Source of the DNA: Denitratisoma sp. DHT3
GTDB lineage: Bacteria; Pseudomonadota; Gammaproteobacteria; Burkholderiales; Rhodocyclaceae
DNA: 64,000 bases
Assembly (NCBI RefSeq): GCF_007833355.1
Contig: NZ_CP020914.1
Span: forward strand, 482,047 to 546,046
Direction: 5' to 3'
Shown: in pieces, positions 27,759-38,936 of the stretch
Position numbering within the stretch: position 1 is the first letter of the stretch
How the letters are laid out: each line of letters starts with the position of its first letter
The notes under the pieces: generated by a model
The model's database searches: none
Seen by the model: only the letters and a program-made list of their open reading frames with translations
Told to the model about the DNA's origin: nothing
Program-made: the position numbers and the translations under genes

Positions 27759-29483
27759 TTGAACAACAAGAAACTGAACATTCTTCTGGTGGAGGACAGC
27801 TGGGGCGACTATCGTCTGGTGTCGGACATGCTGAATGAATGCATGCAGGAAGGGTTCGAGCTGCTGCATGCCGATCAGCTCGCTGCCGCGATTCCCTTCC
27901 TGGAACCCGGCGAGGTGGATGTCATCCTGCTCGATCTGGAACTGCCCGACGTGGGGGGGCTCGATACCCTGGTCAAGATGCATGCGCTGGCCCCCGACAT
28001 TCCCATCGTTGTGCTGAGCCAGATCGAGGATGAGTCGCTGGCGGTGCGGGCCGTGCGCATCGGCGCCCAGGATTTCCTGGTCAAGAGCCACATCAGCGGT
28101 CCCCTCCTGACCCGCTCCTTGCGCTACGCGCTGGAACGGCGGCGGCTGGAGGAGCATCTGTACCGCCTGGCGCACCATGACGTATTGACCGGGCTGCCCA
28201 ACCGCAAGCTGTTCTACGACCGTTTCGGTCGTGCTCTGGCCCAGGCGCGCCGTTACCAGAAGCCGCTGGCGCTGATGCTGTTGGATTTGAACGGCTTCAA
28301 GGGCATCAACGACAACTTCGGCCATCATGTCGGCGACGAACTGCTGAAGCAGGTGGCCGAGCGGTTGTCGTCCGTCCTGCGCGCAACCGACTGCGTGGCG
28401 CGGCTGGGTGGAGACGAATTCATCGTCTGCACCGGCGAACTGGCCGACATTCAGAGCACCGCCCATGTCGCCCAGAAGATGCTGGACGTGCTGGACGTGC
28501 CCCTCGTCATCGGATCCACCACGTTCAACGTCTCGGCCAGCGTCGGCATCGCCCTCTATCCCGAGGATGGCGAAAACATGGAGGTGCTGGTGCGCAATGC
28601 CGATGCGGCGATGTACCAGGCCAAGCGCCAGGATGGCGCCGGGAGCAGGTTCAGTTTCTATTCCCGGCAACTGGATGCCGCCAACCAGCAGCGGCGGGAA
28701 CTGCATGAATTGCTGCGCAAGGCGTTCGACGAAGGATGCTTCGTCGTCAATTACCAGCCCCAGGTCGATCTGCACAGCGGCCGCACGATCGGTGTCGAAG
28801 CGCTCTTGCGCTGGCATGACGACAGCGGTGCGGCGGTGATGGGACCTGACCAGTTCATTCCCGCCATGGAGGAATCCGGTCTGATTCTGGAGGTGGGGGA
28901 GTGGGTGCTGCAGACGGCCTGCCAGCAGGCCGCCAAATGGATGCGGGAGGCCGAGCGGCCGCTGAAGGTCGCGGTGAATCTTTCCGTGCGCCAGTTTCGC
29001 GACCCCCATCTCGCCGCGCGCGTCAGCCGTGCGCTGGAAACGTTCGGTCTGCCCGGCAAGTGGCTGGAGCTCGAATTCACCGAGGAAGCATTGCAGGACG
29101 ATGAGCAATTGGCCCAGGAAACCCTCCAGCAGCTCAATCGCCTGGGGGTGCGCCTGGCGCTGGACAACTATCTCGGGCGCTTTCTTTCGCTGCGGGATCT
29201 GAAGCGTTTCCCGATCCATTCCATCAAGCTCGACCGGACCATCATCCGGGGCATGACCGAAAGCCCGGAGGATGCCGCGATCGCTCAGGCGGTGATCTCG
29301 GTGGCCCATGTGTTCAAGATGAAGGGCGTCGCCGAAGGGGTGGAGACGCGGGACCAGGCCGATCTGCTGCGCCAGCAGGCCTGCGATGACGCCCAAGGCT
29401 ACATGTTCGCCAAGCCGCTCTCGGCGGCGGCCTTGACTGAGTTGCTGCGCGTCGGCGAGGAAGCACCGCATAAAATTCAATGA
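27759..29483 (+). CDS. Receiver-GGDEF-EAL protein with degenerate EAL loop
   Basis: 574 residues from TTG 27759, placed by a GGAAGGAAC ribosome-binding site ten bases upstream; no in-frame ATG fits. Receiver (1-120, phosphoacceptor Asp59), GGDEF domain (130-300) with intact GGDEF at 217-221 and I-site RATD at 208-211, and EAL domain (315-574). The EAL domain keeps E347-A-L, NLSVRQ, ELEFTEE, IKLDR and AEGVET, but the DDFGTG loop reads DNYLGR (469-474). The second Asp, needed for metal binding, is Asn, and loop 6 is lost. It should be a diguanylate cyclase with a regulatory or inactive phosphodiesterase domain. Confidence 0.9.
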   Translation: MNNKKLNILLVEDSWGDYRLVSDMLNECMQEGFELLHADQLAAAIPFLEPGEVDVILLDLELPDVGGLDTLVKMHALAPDIPIVVLSQIEDESLAVRAVRIGAQDFLVKSHISGPLLTRSLRYALERRRLEEHLYRLAHHDVLTGLPNRKLFYDRFGRALAQARRYQKPLALMLLDLNGFKGINDNFGHHVGDELLKQVAERLSSVLRATDCVARLGGDEFIVCTGELADIQSTAHVAQKMLDVLDVPLVIGSTTFNVSASVGIALYPEDGENMEVLVRNADAAMYQAKRQDGAGSRFSFYSRQLDAANQQRRELHELLRKAFDEGCFVVNYQPQVDLHSGRTIGVEALLRWHDDSGAAVMGPDQFIPAMEESGLILEVGEWVLQTACQQAAKWMREAERPLKVAVNLSVRQFRDPHLAARVSRALETFGLPGKWLELEFTEEALQDDEQLAQETLQQLNRLGVRLALDNYLGRFLSLRDLKRFPIHSIKLDRTIIRGMTESPEDAAIAQAVISVAHVFKMKGVAEGVETRDQADLLRQQACDDAQGYMFAKPLSAAALTELLRVGEEAPHKIQ

Positions 29484-29492
29484 TCGGCCATC

Positions 29493-31556
29493 GTGCGCAT
29501 TCTTTTAGTTGAAGACAATCCGGGTGACGCCCACCTGCTGAGGTTGCAACTGGGCGAGGCCCATGCCGACGGCCACATCGGGTATTACGAATACGTCCAT
29601 GTCGCGACCCTTGCGGATGGACTGAAAGCAATGGCCGACAGGACTTTCGACATCATCCTGATCGACCTGTCGCTGCCGGATGCGCACGGCCGCGAGTCCT
29701 ATCTGCGCATTCAGCAGGGGGCGCCGGACCTGCCCGTGGTGGCCTTGACCGGCAATGACGACGAGGCGCTGGCGGCGGAACTGGTGGCGTCGGGGGCTCA
29801 GGACTATCTGATCAAGGGGCAGGTGGATGCCCGCTTGCTGGCCCGCGCGCTGCGTTACGCCATCGAGCGCAAGCGCAGCGAGGAGAAGCTGCGCCTGGTG
29901 GCGCAGGTGTTCGAGGTGGCGCTGGAAGGCATTCTGGTCACCGACGTCGACCAATCGGTGATCAGCGTCAATCGGGCGTTTTCCGACATCACCGGCCATG
30001 CGGAGGCCAACGTCGTCGGGCGTTCGATGTTCGGCCTGCATCAGAGCGAGGGACTGTTCCACAAGGTCTGGGCAACCCAGTCGAGCAAGGAGCAATGGCA
30101 GGGGGAGGCCATCTGCCACCGCGCCAGCGGCGAGGACTTCCCGATCTGGCTCAACGTCAACGCGGTGAAGAACGCCTTGGGCGGGATTACCCATTTCGTC
30201 GCCGCCTTCAGCGACATCACGGCGTTGAAACGAACCGAGGAGCGTCTGCGCCACATCGCCCATCATGACACGCTGACCTCGCTGCCCAACCGGATGCTGT
30301 TCGAGGACCGCATGGAACAGGCCATGGCGCAGGTGCGGCGCTCCCTGTCCCTGGCGGCGGTGCTGTTCATCGATCTGGATCGCTTCAAGCTGATCAACGA
30401 TACCCTGGGCCATGCCCAGGGCGATACCCTGTTGCGCAGCGCCGCCCAGCGCCTGCGCGGCTGCGTGCGGGAGGTGGATACGGTGGCCCGCCTGGGCGGC
30501 GACGAGTTCGCCATCATCCTGCGGGATCTCAATTCCCGCGACGATGCCGCCATGGTGGCGCGCAAGATCCTGGAAGCCATGGACCAGGCTTTCCTCCTGG
30601 AGTCCCAGGAAGTGTTCGTCACCGCCAGCATCGGCATCGCCATGTACGGCCACGAGGAACAGGTCGACAGCAATGTCATGGAACAGGCCGATATCGCCAT
30701 GTACCACGCGAAGCGCACCGGCCGCAACACCTACCATTTCTACTCCGAGGACATGAACGCCCTGAGCCGGCAGCGGTTGGCGCTGGAAACCGATTTGCGG
30801 CGGGCGCTGGAACGCGACGAGTTCGTGCTCCACTATCAGCCCCAGGTGGACCCGGGCAGCGGGGAGCTGATCGGGGTCGAGGCATTGCTGCGCTGGATGC
30901 ATCACGACCGCGGCCTGGTCATGCCTTCCGAATTCATTCCGATGCTGGAGGAAACCGGCATGATCATTCCGGTCGGGGAGTGGGTGATGCGAACCGCCTG
31001 CCTCCAGGCCAGGCGCTGGATCGACGAGGGGCGCCGCCCCTTGCGCATGGCGGTGAATCTTTCCGCGCGCCAGCTCAGGGAAAGCAATCTGCCGGAGCGT
31101 GTGCGCCTCATCCTGGAGGAAACGGGGCTGTCGCCGGAATTGCTGGAGATCGAACTGACCGAGAGCATCGTCATGGAAAATGCCGGCGAGGCCGTTACGG
31201 CCCTGAACCGGTTGAAGGCGCTGGGTGTGCGCATCGCCCTGGACGACTTCGGCACCGGGGCCTCGTCGCTGGGCTATCTGAAGCACTTCCCGGTCGACAC
31301 CCTGAAGATCAGCAGCGCCATCATCGTCGAACTGGAGGACGAAGCCGATGCCGCCATCGCCGGCGCCGTGATCGCCATGGCGCGCAACATGAAGCTTTCG
31401 AGCGTCGCCGAGGGTGTGGAAAACGTCAAACAGCTCGATTTTCTGCGCCGCGAGCAGTGCGACAGCATCCAGGGCTACCTGATCAGTCGCCCCATGTCCG
31501 CCGAGGCGCTGACCGGGATGCTGGACAAGCTGCCGCCTCAGGCGGCAGGAGGCTGA
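29493..31556 (+). CDS. Receiver-PAS-GGDEF-EAL c-di-GMP enzyme
   Basis: 687 residues from GTG 29493, nine bases after the previous stop. Receiver (1-125, Asp58), PAS (130-245, ILVTDVDQSVISVNRAF then FSDITALKRTEE), GGDEF (250-425, intact at 335-339 with I-site REVD 326-329) and EAL (430-687). The EAL domain has E463-A-L, VNLSARQ, IELTES, a full LDDFGTGASSLGYL and AEGVEN. The usual KID motif reads KISS (605-608), so one residue near the metal site is changed, but the rest is canonical. It is probably bifunctional, or a phosphodiesterase balancing the preceding cyclase. All four genes from 25685 run in one operon. Confidence 0.9.
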   Translation: MRILLVEDNPGDAHLLRLQLGEAHADGHIGYYEYVHVATLADGLKAMADRTFDIILIDLSLPDAHGRESYLRIQQGAPDLPVVALTGNDDEALAAELVASGAQDYLIKGQVDARLLARALRYAIERKRSEEKLRLVAQVFEVALEGILVTDVDQSVISVNRAFSDITGHAEANVVGRSMFGLHQSEGLFHKVWATQSSKEQWQGEAICHRASGEDFPIWLNVNAVKNALGGITHFVAAFSDITALKRTEERLRHIAHHDTLTSLPNRMLFEDRMEQAMAQVRRSLSLAAVLFIDLDRFKLINDTLGHAQGDTLLRSAAQRLRGCVREVDTVARLGGDEFAIILRDLNSRDDAAMVARKILEAMDQAFLLESQEVFVTASIGIAMYGHEEQVDSNVMEQADIAMYHAKRTGRNTYHFYSEDMNALSRQRLALETDLRRALERDEFVLHYQPQVDPGSGELIGVEALLRWMHHDRGLVMPSEFIPMLEETGMIIPVGEWVMRTACLQARRWIDEGRRPLRMAVNLSARQLRESNLPERVRLILEETGLSPELLEIELTESIVMENAGEAVTALNRLKALGVRIALDDFGTGASSLGYLKHFPVDTLKISSAIIVELEDEADAAIAGAVIAMARNMKLSSVAEGVENVKQLDFLRREQCDSIQGYLISRPMSAEALTGMLDKLPPQAAGG

Positions 31557-32077
31557 CCGAGCAGTTGCAGTTCGTCGGTGAAATGCCGGGCGTGGGCCAC
31601 GTAGCGCTGGGCCAGCCCCTCCAGCATGCGGATGTCGTCGTCGTCGAGCTCCCGCACCACCTTGCCCGGCGAGCCGAGGATCAGCACCCGTTCCGGATAG
31701 ACCTTGCCTTCGGGAATCAGCGTGTTGGCGCCGACGATGCTGTAGGCGCCGATCCGGGCCCGGTTCAGGATCACGCTCTTGATGCCCACCAGCACGTGGT
31801 CGCCCACGGTACAGCCGTGGAGCATCGCCATATGGCCCACCGTGACATGGTCGCCCAGGCTGACCGGCACCCCGGCGTCGGTATGGATCACGGTGCCGTC
31901 CTGGACATTGGTGCCGACGCCGATCGCGATGCGATCGTTGTCGCCCCGCAGTACCGCGTTCCACCACAGATTGGCGCCGTCGGCGAGACGCACGTCGCCG
32001 ATCACCGTGGCGTTGGGGGCGATCCAGACATCGCGGCCCAGGGTGGGGCGCTTGTCGCCGAGGGCATACAGGGGCAT
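31538..32077 (-). CDS. Gamma-class carbonic anhydrase-like hexapeptide protein
   Basis: 179 residues from ATG 32077. Left-handed beta-helix hexapeptide repeats (for example VWIAPNATVIGDVRL, LWWNAVLRGDN) with the metal histidines in TVIHTDAG and VTVGHMAMLHGC. This is the YrdA/Cam-like gamma carbonic anhydrase family, often of unproven activity in proteobacteria. Its 3' end overlaps the 3' end of the convergent EAL gene by 19 bp. No obvious functional link to either neighbour; the acpH gene is divergent. Confidence 0.88.
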   Translation of the reverse strand: MPLYALGDKRPTLGRDVWIAPNATVIGDVRLADGANLWWNAVLRGDNDRIAIGVGTNVQDGTVIHTDAGVPVSLGDHVTVGHMAMLHGCTVGDHVLVGIKSVILNRARIGAYSIVGANTLIPEGKVYPERVLILGSPGKVVRELDDDDIRMLEGLAQRYVAHARHFTDELQLLGQPPAA

Positions 32078-32287
32078 GGTGGACTTCCGTACAAAAGTGC
32101 GCCGGATTCTACCCAGAGTTTGACAGCACCGCCGCCCAGCCAAGACAATCCCGATCCATTCGCGAAGAGGACCGATCATGACGATGCACGGCTCGATGGC
32201 GCCGTTCCCGGCCGTGGAACGGCGACTCAGCCCTGATGGCCACCTGCCGGGTCTTTCCGCCGCGCGGCGGGAACGGGAGGATGGACA

Positions 32288-32893
32288 TTGAACTTCCTGG
32301 CGCACGTCTGGCTGGCGGGGGATGGGATCGAGGACCGGCTCGGCGCCCTGGTCGGCGACTTCGTCAAGGGACCGCTGCCCGGCAAGCTGTCCCCGACCCT
32401 GGCCGTCGGCGTCGAGCTGCATCGGCGCGTGGATGGCTATGCTGACGTTCATCCCGCTTTTCTGCGCAGCCGCCGGCGGGTCAGCGCGATGCGCCGCCGC
32501 TATGCGGGGATCATGGTCGACATGTTCTACGACCACTTCCTCGCCCGCCATTGGCCGCGATTCAGCGAGGTGCCGCTGGCCGAGTACGTGGCCGAACTGT
32601 ACGCCCTGGCCGAGCGGCGCCGCGGCGACCTGCCGCCGGCCTTCCACCGCACGCTGGGCTACATGCGCCAGGAAAACTGGCTGCTGTCCTACCGGACGCC
32701 GGACGCCATCGCCCTGGCCCTGGACCGGCTGGCGCAGTATCGCTTGCGCCAACCCAACCACCTCGGCGGCGGCGGCGCGGAGCTGCTGGCATGCTACGAG
32801 GGATTCGAGACGGATTTCCTCGAATTCATCGCCGACGCCCGGCGCTATTGCGCCGGCCTGCTGGCGGCGCGTTCGAGCGCTGGCGGCTCCTGA
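32288..32893 (+). CDS. acpH: Acyl carrier protein phosphodiesterase
   Basis: 201 residues. The start is TTG 32288, preceded by CGGGAGGATGGACA; the ATG at 32281 is out of frame. The start MNFLAHVWLAGDGIEDRLG, GDFVKGPLP, ELHRRVDGYADVHPAF and MVDMFYDHFLARHW are the hallmarks of AcpH, which removes the 4'-phosphopantetheine arm from holo-ACP. The remainder, with LGYMRQENWL, fits over the full length. It lies between the divergent carbonic anhydrase and the convergent GGDEF gene. The identification is good although the cellular role of ACP turnover is loosely defined. Confidence 0.87.
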   Translation: MNFLAHVWLAGDGIEDRLGALVGDFVKGPLPGKLSPTLAVGVELHRRVDGYADVHPAFLRSRRRVSAMRRRYAGIMVDMFYDHFLARHWPRFSEVPLAEYVAELYALAERRRGDLPPAFHRTLGYMRQENWLLSYRTPDAIALALDRLAQYRLRQPNHLGGGGAELLACYEGFETDFLEFIADARRYCAGLLAARSSAGGS

Positions 32894-32899
32894 GGCGCG

Positions 32900-34720
32900 C
32901 TATTCCCGGCGGTCGTCCGACGCGAAGCGGAAAGTGTTCTTGCCGTTCTTTTTCGCCGCGTACATGGCGCTGTCCGCCTGAGCGAGGATGGTCTCGGGCG
33001 ACGTCGCCGGATCGACGAACAGGGCGATGCCGACGCTGGTCGAGCATTGGAACTGTCCGTTGCTCAAACAGTAGGGTTGGGACAGGCTGGCGATGATCTT
33101 CTCGGCCACCACCCGGGCCTGGACGGCCGCGTGCGCGCTGGATTCGTCCAGATCGTCGAGCAGGACGATGAACTCGTCGCCGCCCAGGCGGGCGACGGTG
33201 TCGGCTTCCCGCACGTGGGCGTTCAGCCGCTGCGCCACTTCGATCAGCAGTTCGTCGCCCAGGCGGTGCCCCTGGGTATCGTTCAGGGTCTTGAAATTGT
33301 CCAGATCGAGGAACAGCAGGGCGCCGTGCTTGGCAAAACGGGTGCGCTTGGCGATGGCGTGGCCCAATCGTTCCATCAGCAGGCGGCGGTTGGGCAGCGC
33401 GGTCAAGGGATCGTAGAAGGCCAGGCCGAGAATCTTCGCCTCGGCGGCCTTGCGTTCGGTGATGTCGGCGAAGCTGCCCACGTAGTGGCTGATCCGGCCC
33501 GCATCATCCTTGACCGTCGTGATGGTCAGCCATTTGGGATAGACGTGCCCGTCCTTGTGGCGGTCGAAGATCTCGCCCTGCCAATGTCCCTCGCGTGCCA
33601 GTGTCAGGTAGATCTGGTGGAAGAACTCGTCGTCGTGGCGGCCCGAATTCAGGATCGAGGGATTCCGGCCGACGACTTCGGCCGCCGAATAGCCGGTGAT
33701 CTCGGTGAAGGCGCGATTGACGCGGATGATGGCGCGATCGGCGTTGGTGATCATGATGCCTTCCTGGGTTTCGAAAGCGGTGGCGGCGATGCGCAGTTGC
33801 TGCTCGTGCTTCTTTCTCTCGGCGTCCAGTTGCTGGAGCTGGCGCCGCGTTTCGGCCAGCCAGCCCATGATGCTGTCCTTGCGCCCGGGCGCCACCGGAA
33901 TCTCCTGGCTGAAGTCGCCGCGGCCCAGCCGGGCAATGTGGCCATGCGCTTCATCGATGCCGCCGCCCAGCGTTCTGCGCATGAACCCATGGATGCTCCA
34001 GAGCGAGTACATCAGCGCCAGGCTCAGCGCGGCAAACAGGTAGCGGATGACGGCAGCCCGCCGGATGGCGCTCTCGACCGCGCTCTGGGTGCGGGCCTCC
34101 AGCATCCGCAGGAAATCGTCGATGGGCCGCATGATGTTGGCCTTCTGGCGCAGATATTCCTCGTCGAACAGCAGCGACCGTGCGCGGGCGACGGATGTCC
34201 GATCGCCGGGGCCGGCGGCTTGGACCAGGTTGATCGCCTCCTGTTCGCGCCGGATCAGGGCGTCCGAATGGGTCTTGGCCTCGGCCAGCTTGCCCAGTTC
34301 CGCGGCAGTGAATCCGGCTTTCTGCATCAACGCCAGCAGGCTGACGCGCTGATCGCTGTCTGGCCGGGGCGGCTTGCCGGTTGCGCTGTAGAGCTCCCAG
34401 TAGGGATGGTCATAACCCACGGGACGGGGCTGCCGGCCATCCCGGATGTCGATGATGCGCTGGTAGTAGCGGATATAGACCGGGTCGCCCGTATCCACGT
34501 AGCTGCGCACCATCCGTGTCAGATCATCCGACGATTGGCGCAGCTCGTCGGCCAGCTTCAACGATTGATGGCGCTGCGAGTTGGCGACATCGATGGCTTT
34601 TTCCGCGCGAACGTAGAGCGTGAAGACGACGACCAGCGCCAGGAGCAGGAGCACTGAAAGCAGGGCGCTGGAGAGATACCCCGGCAGTTCCAGCTTGAAT
34701 TGTTTCACGCGCAGACACAT
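32900..34720 (-). CDS. Membrane-bound PAS-GGDEF diguanylate cyclase
   Basis: 606 residues. One N-terminal membrane helix (LSSALLSVLLLLALVVVF), a periplasmic helical sensor of about 170 residues, a second membrane helix (VIRYLFAALSLALMYSLW), a HAMP-like linker, PAS (about 310-430, IMITNADRAIIRVNRAF) and GGDEF (about 440-606). The active site reads GGDEF and is preceded by I-site READ, so it should be an inhibitable cyclase. There is no EAL. It converges on acpH. This is the third c-di-GMP protein in 7 kb, but its promoter is separate from the globin operon. Confidence 0.9.
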   Translation of the reverse strand: MCLRVKQFKLELPGYLSSALLSVLLLLALVVVFTLYVRAEKAIDVANSQRHQSLKLADELRQSSDDLTRMVRSYVDTGDPVYIRYYQRIIDIRDGRQPRPVGYDHPYWELYSATGKPPRPDSDQRVSLLALMQKAGFTAAELGKLAEAKTHSDALIRREQEAINLVQAAGPGDRTSVARARSLLFDEEYLRQKANIMRPIDDFLRMLEARTQSAVESAIRRAAVIRYLFAALSLALMYSLWSIHGFMRRTLGGGIDEAHGHIARLGRGDFSQEIPVAPGRKDSIMGWLAETRRQLQQLDAERKKHEQQLRIAATAFETQEGIMITNADRAIIRVNRAFTEITGYSAAEVVGRNPSILNSGRHDDEFFHQIYLTLAREGHWQGEIFDRHKDGHVYPKWLTITTVKDDAGRISHYVGSFADITERKAAEAKILGLAFYDPLTALPNRRLLMERLGHAIAKRTRFAKHGALLFLDLDNFKTLNDTQGHRLGDELLIEVAQRLNAHVREADTVARLGGDEFIVLLDDLDESSAHAAVQARVVAEKIIASLSQPYCLSNGQFQCSTSVGIALFVDPATSPETILAQADSAMYAAKKNGKNTFRFASDDRRE

Positions 34721-34804
34721 GACAGCTCTCCGCTTTCCCCGGCCTAGGTCGTACGTCCGATTCTATCTTGCATCAACGGCGGGGCGTCGCGGTTTGGGGT
34801 GGAC

Positions 34805-35707
34805 TCAGCGAAAATGCGCGATCAATTCTTCCCGGCTCATCAGGAAAATCTTGGATTCGCCGCTGGGGGCGTCGATCCAGGTGAAGGGCACTTCGGGAAA
34901 GGCGGCTTCGACCAGATCGGCGTTGTGCCCGACCTCCACCAGCAGCAGGCCGCCGGGCGTCAGGTGGTCCGCTCCCTGCGCGAGGATGCGGCGCACCACG
35001 TCCAGGCCGTCGCTGCCGGCCACCAGCGCCATGGATGGCTCATGGCGGTATTCGGCGGGGATGGTCTCCATCGCGCCGGTCGTGACATAGGGCGGGTTGG
35101 AGATGATCAGGTCGTAGCGGCAACCCGCCAGGCCGTCGAAGACGTCGGACCGCGCCAGGCGCACCTGGTCTTCGAGGCCGTAATCGGCGACGTTGCGGCG
35201 AGCCACGGCCAGCGCGTCCGGCGAGAGATCCACGGCGTCGATGGTGGCGCCGGGGAAGGCGTGGGCCATCAGGATCGCCAGGCAGCCCGAGCCGGTGCAC
35301 AGGTCGAGCGCCGCGCCGATGCCGGCCGGATCGTCGAGCCAGGGCTGCAACCCTTCTGCCAGCAGCTCGGCGAAATAGGAGCGGGGCACGATGACCCGTT
35401 CATCGACGTAGAAGCGGAATTCGCCCAGCCAGGCTTCCCGCGTCAGGTAGGCCGCCGGCACCCGCTGGGCGATGCGCCGCTCCAGCAGATTGGCCAGGGC
35501 CTGGCGCTCGGGCCGGGTGAGCCGGGCGTCGAGGAAGGGCTCCAGTCGGTCCAGCGGCAGGTGCAGGCCGTGGAGGATCAGCCAGACCGCTTCGTCGTAG
35601 GCGTTGTCGCAGCCATGGCCGAAGAACAGGCCGGCCTCGCCGAAGCGGCTGACGGCCCAGCGCAGCCAGTCGCGGACGGTGATGAGTTGGTCTTCGAGTT
35701 TTTCCAT
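34805..35707 (-). CDS. prmB: Ribosomal protein L3 N5-glutamine methyltransferase
   Basis: 300 residues from ATG 35707; the frame continues upstream into the dapE region but that part is not this gene. It uses SAM to methylate a glutamine of ribosomal protein L3. Features: N-terminal recognition helices (LITVRDWLRWAVSRF, LTRPERQALANLLERRI), SAM site ALDLCTGSGCLAIL, and the catalytic NPPY motif in DLIISNPPYVT. PrmB and PrmC share the motif; the N-terminal part and the dap-cluster location support PrmB. It is last in the leftward dap block, 68 bp after dapE. Confidence 0.92.
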   Translation of the reverse strand: MEKLEDQLITVRDWLRWAVSRFGEAGLFFGHGCDNAYDEAVWLILHGLHLPLDRLEPFLDARLTRPERQALANLLERRIAQRVPAAYLTREAWLGEFRFYVDERVIVPRSYFAELLAEGLQPWLDDPAGIGAALDLCTGSGCLAILMAHAFPGATIDAVDLSPDALAVARRNVADYGLEDQVRLARSDVFDGLAGCRYDLIISNPPYVTTGAMETIPAEYRHEPSMALVAGSDGLDVVRRILAQGADHLTPGGLLLVEVGHNADLVEAAFPEVPFTWIDAPSGESKIFLMSREELIAHFR

Positions 35708-35775
35708 TACCGTGAAATTGCAAGTTGAAACGGCGGATCGGACGTGTGGGCGCAGCGAGCCAGCCGCCGTGGGCG

Positions 35776-38065
<2,290 letters not shown>

Positions 38066-38096
38066 GCCGGTCTCCCTCGATACGCGAGCCTGACGC

Positions 38097-38918
<822 letters not shown>

Positions 38919-38936
38919 GGTGTTTCCAGTCAGGGG

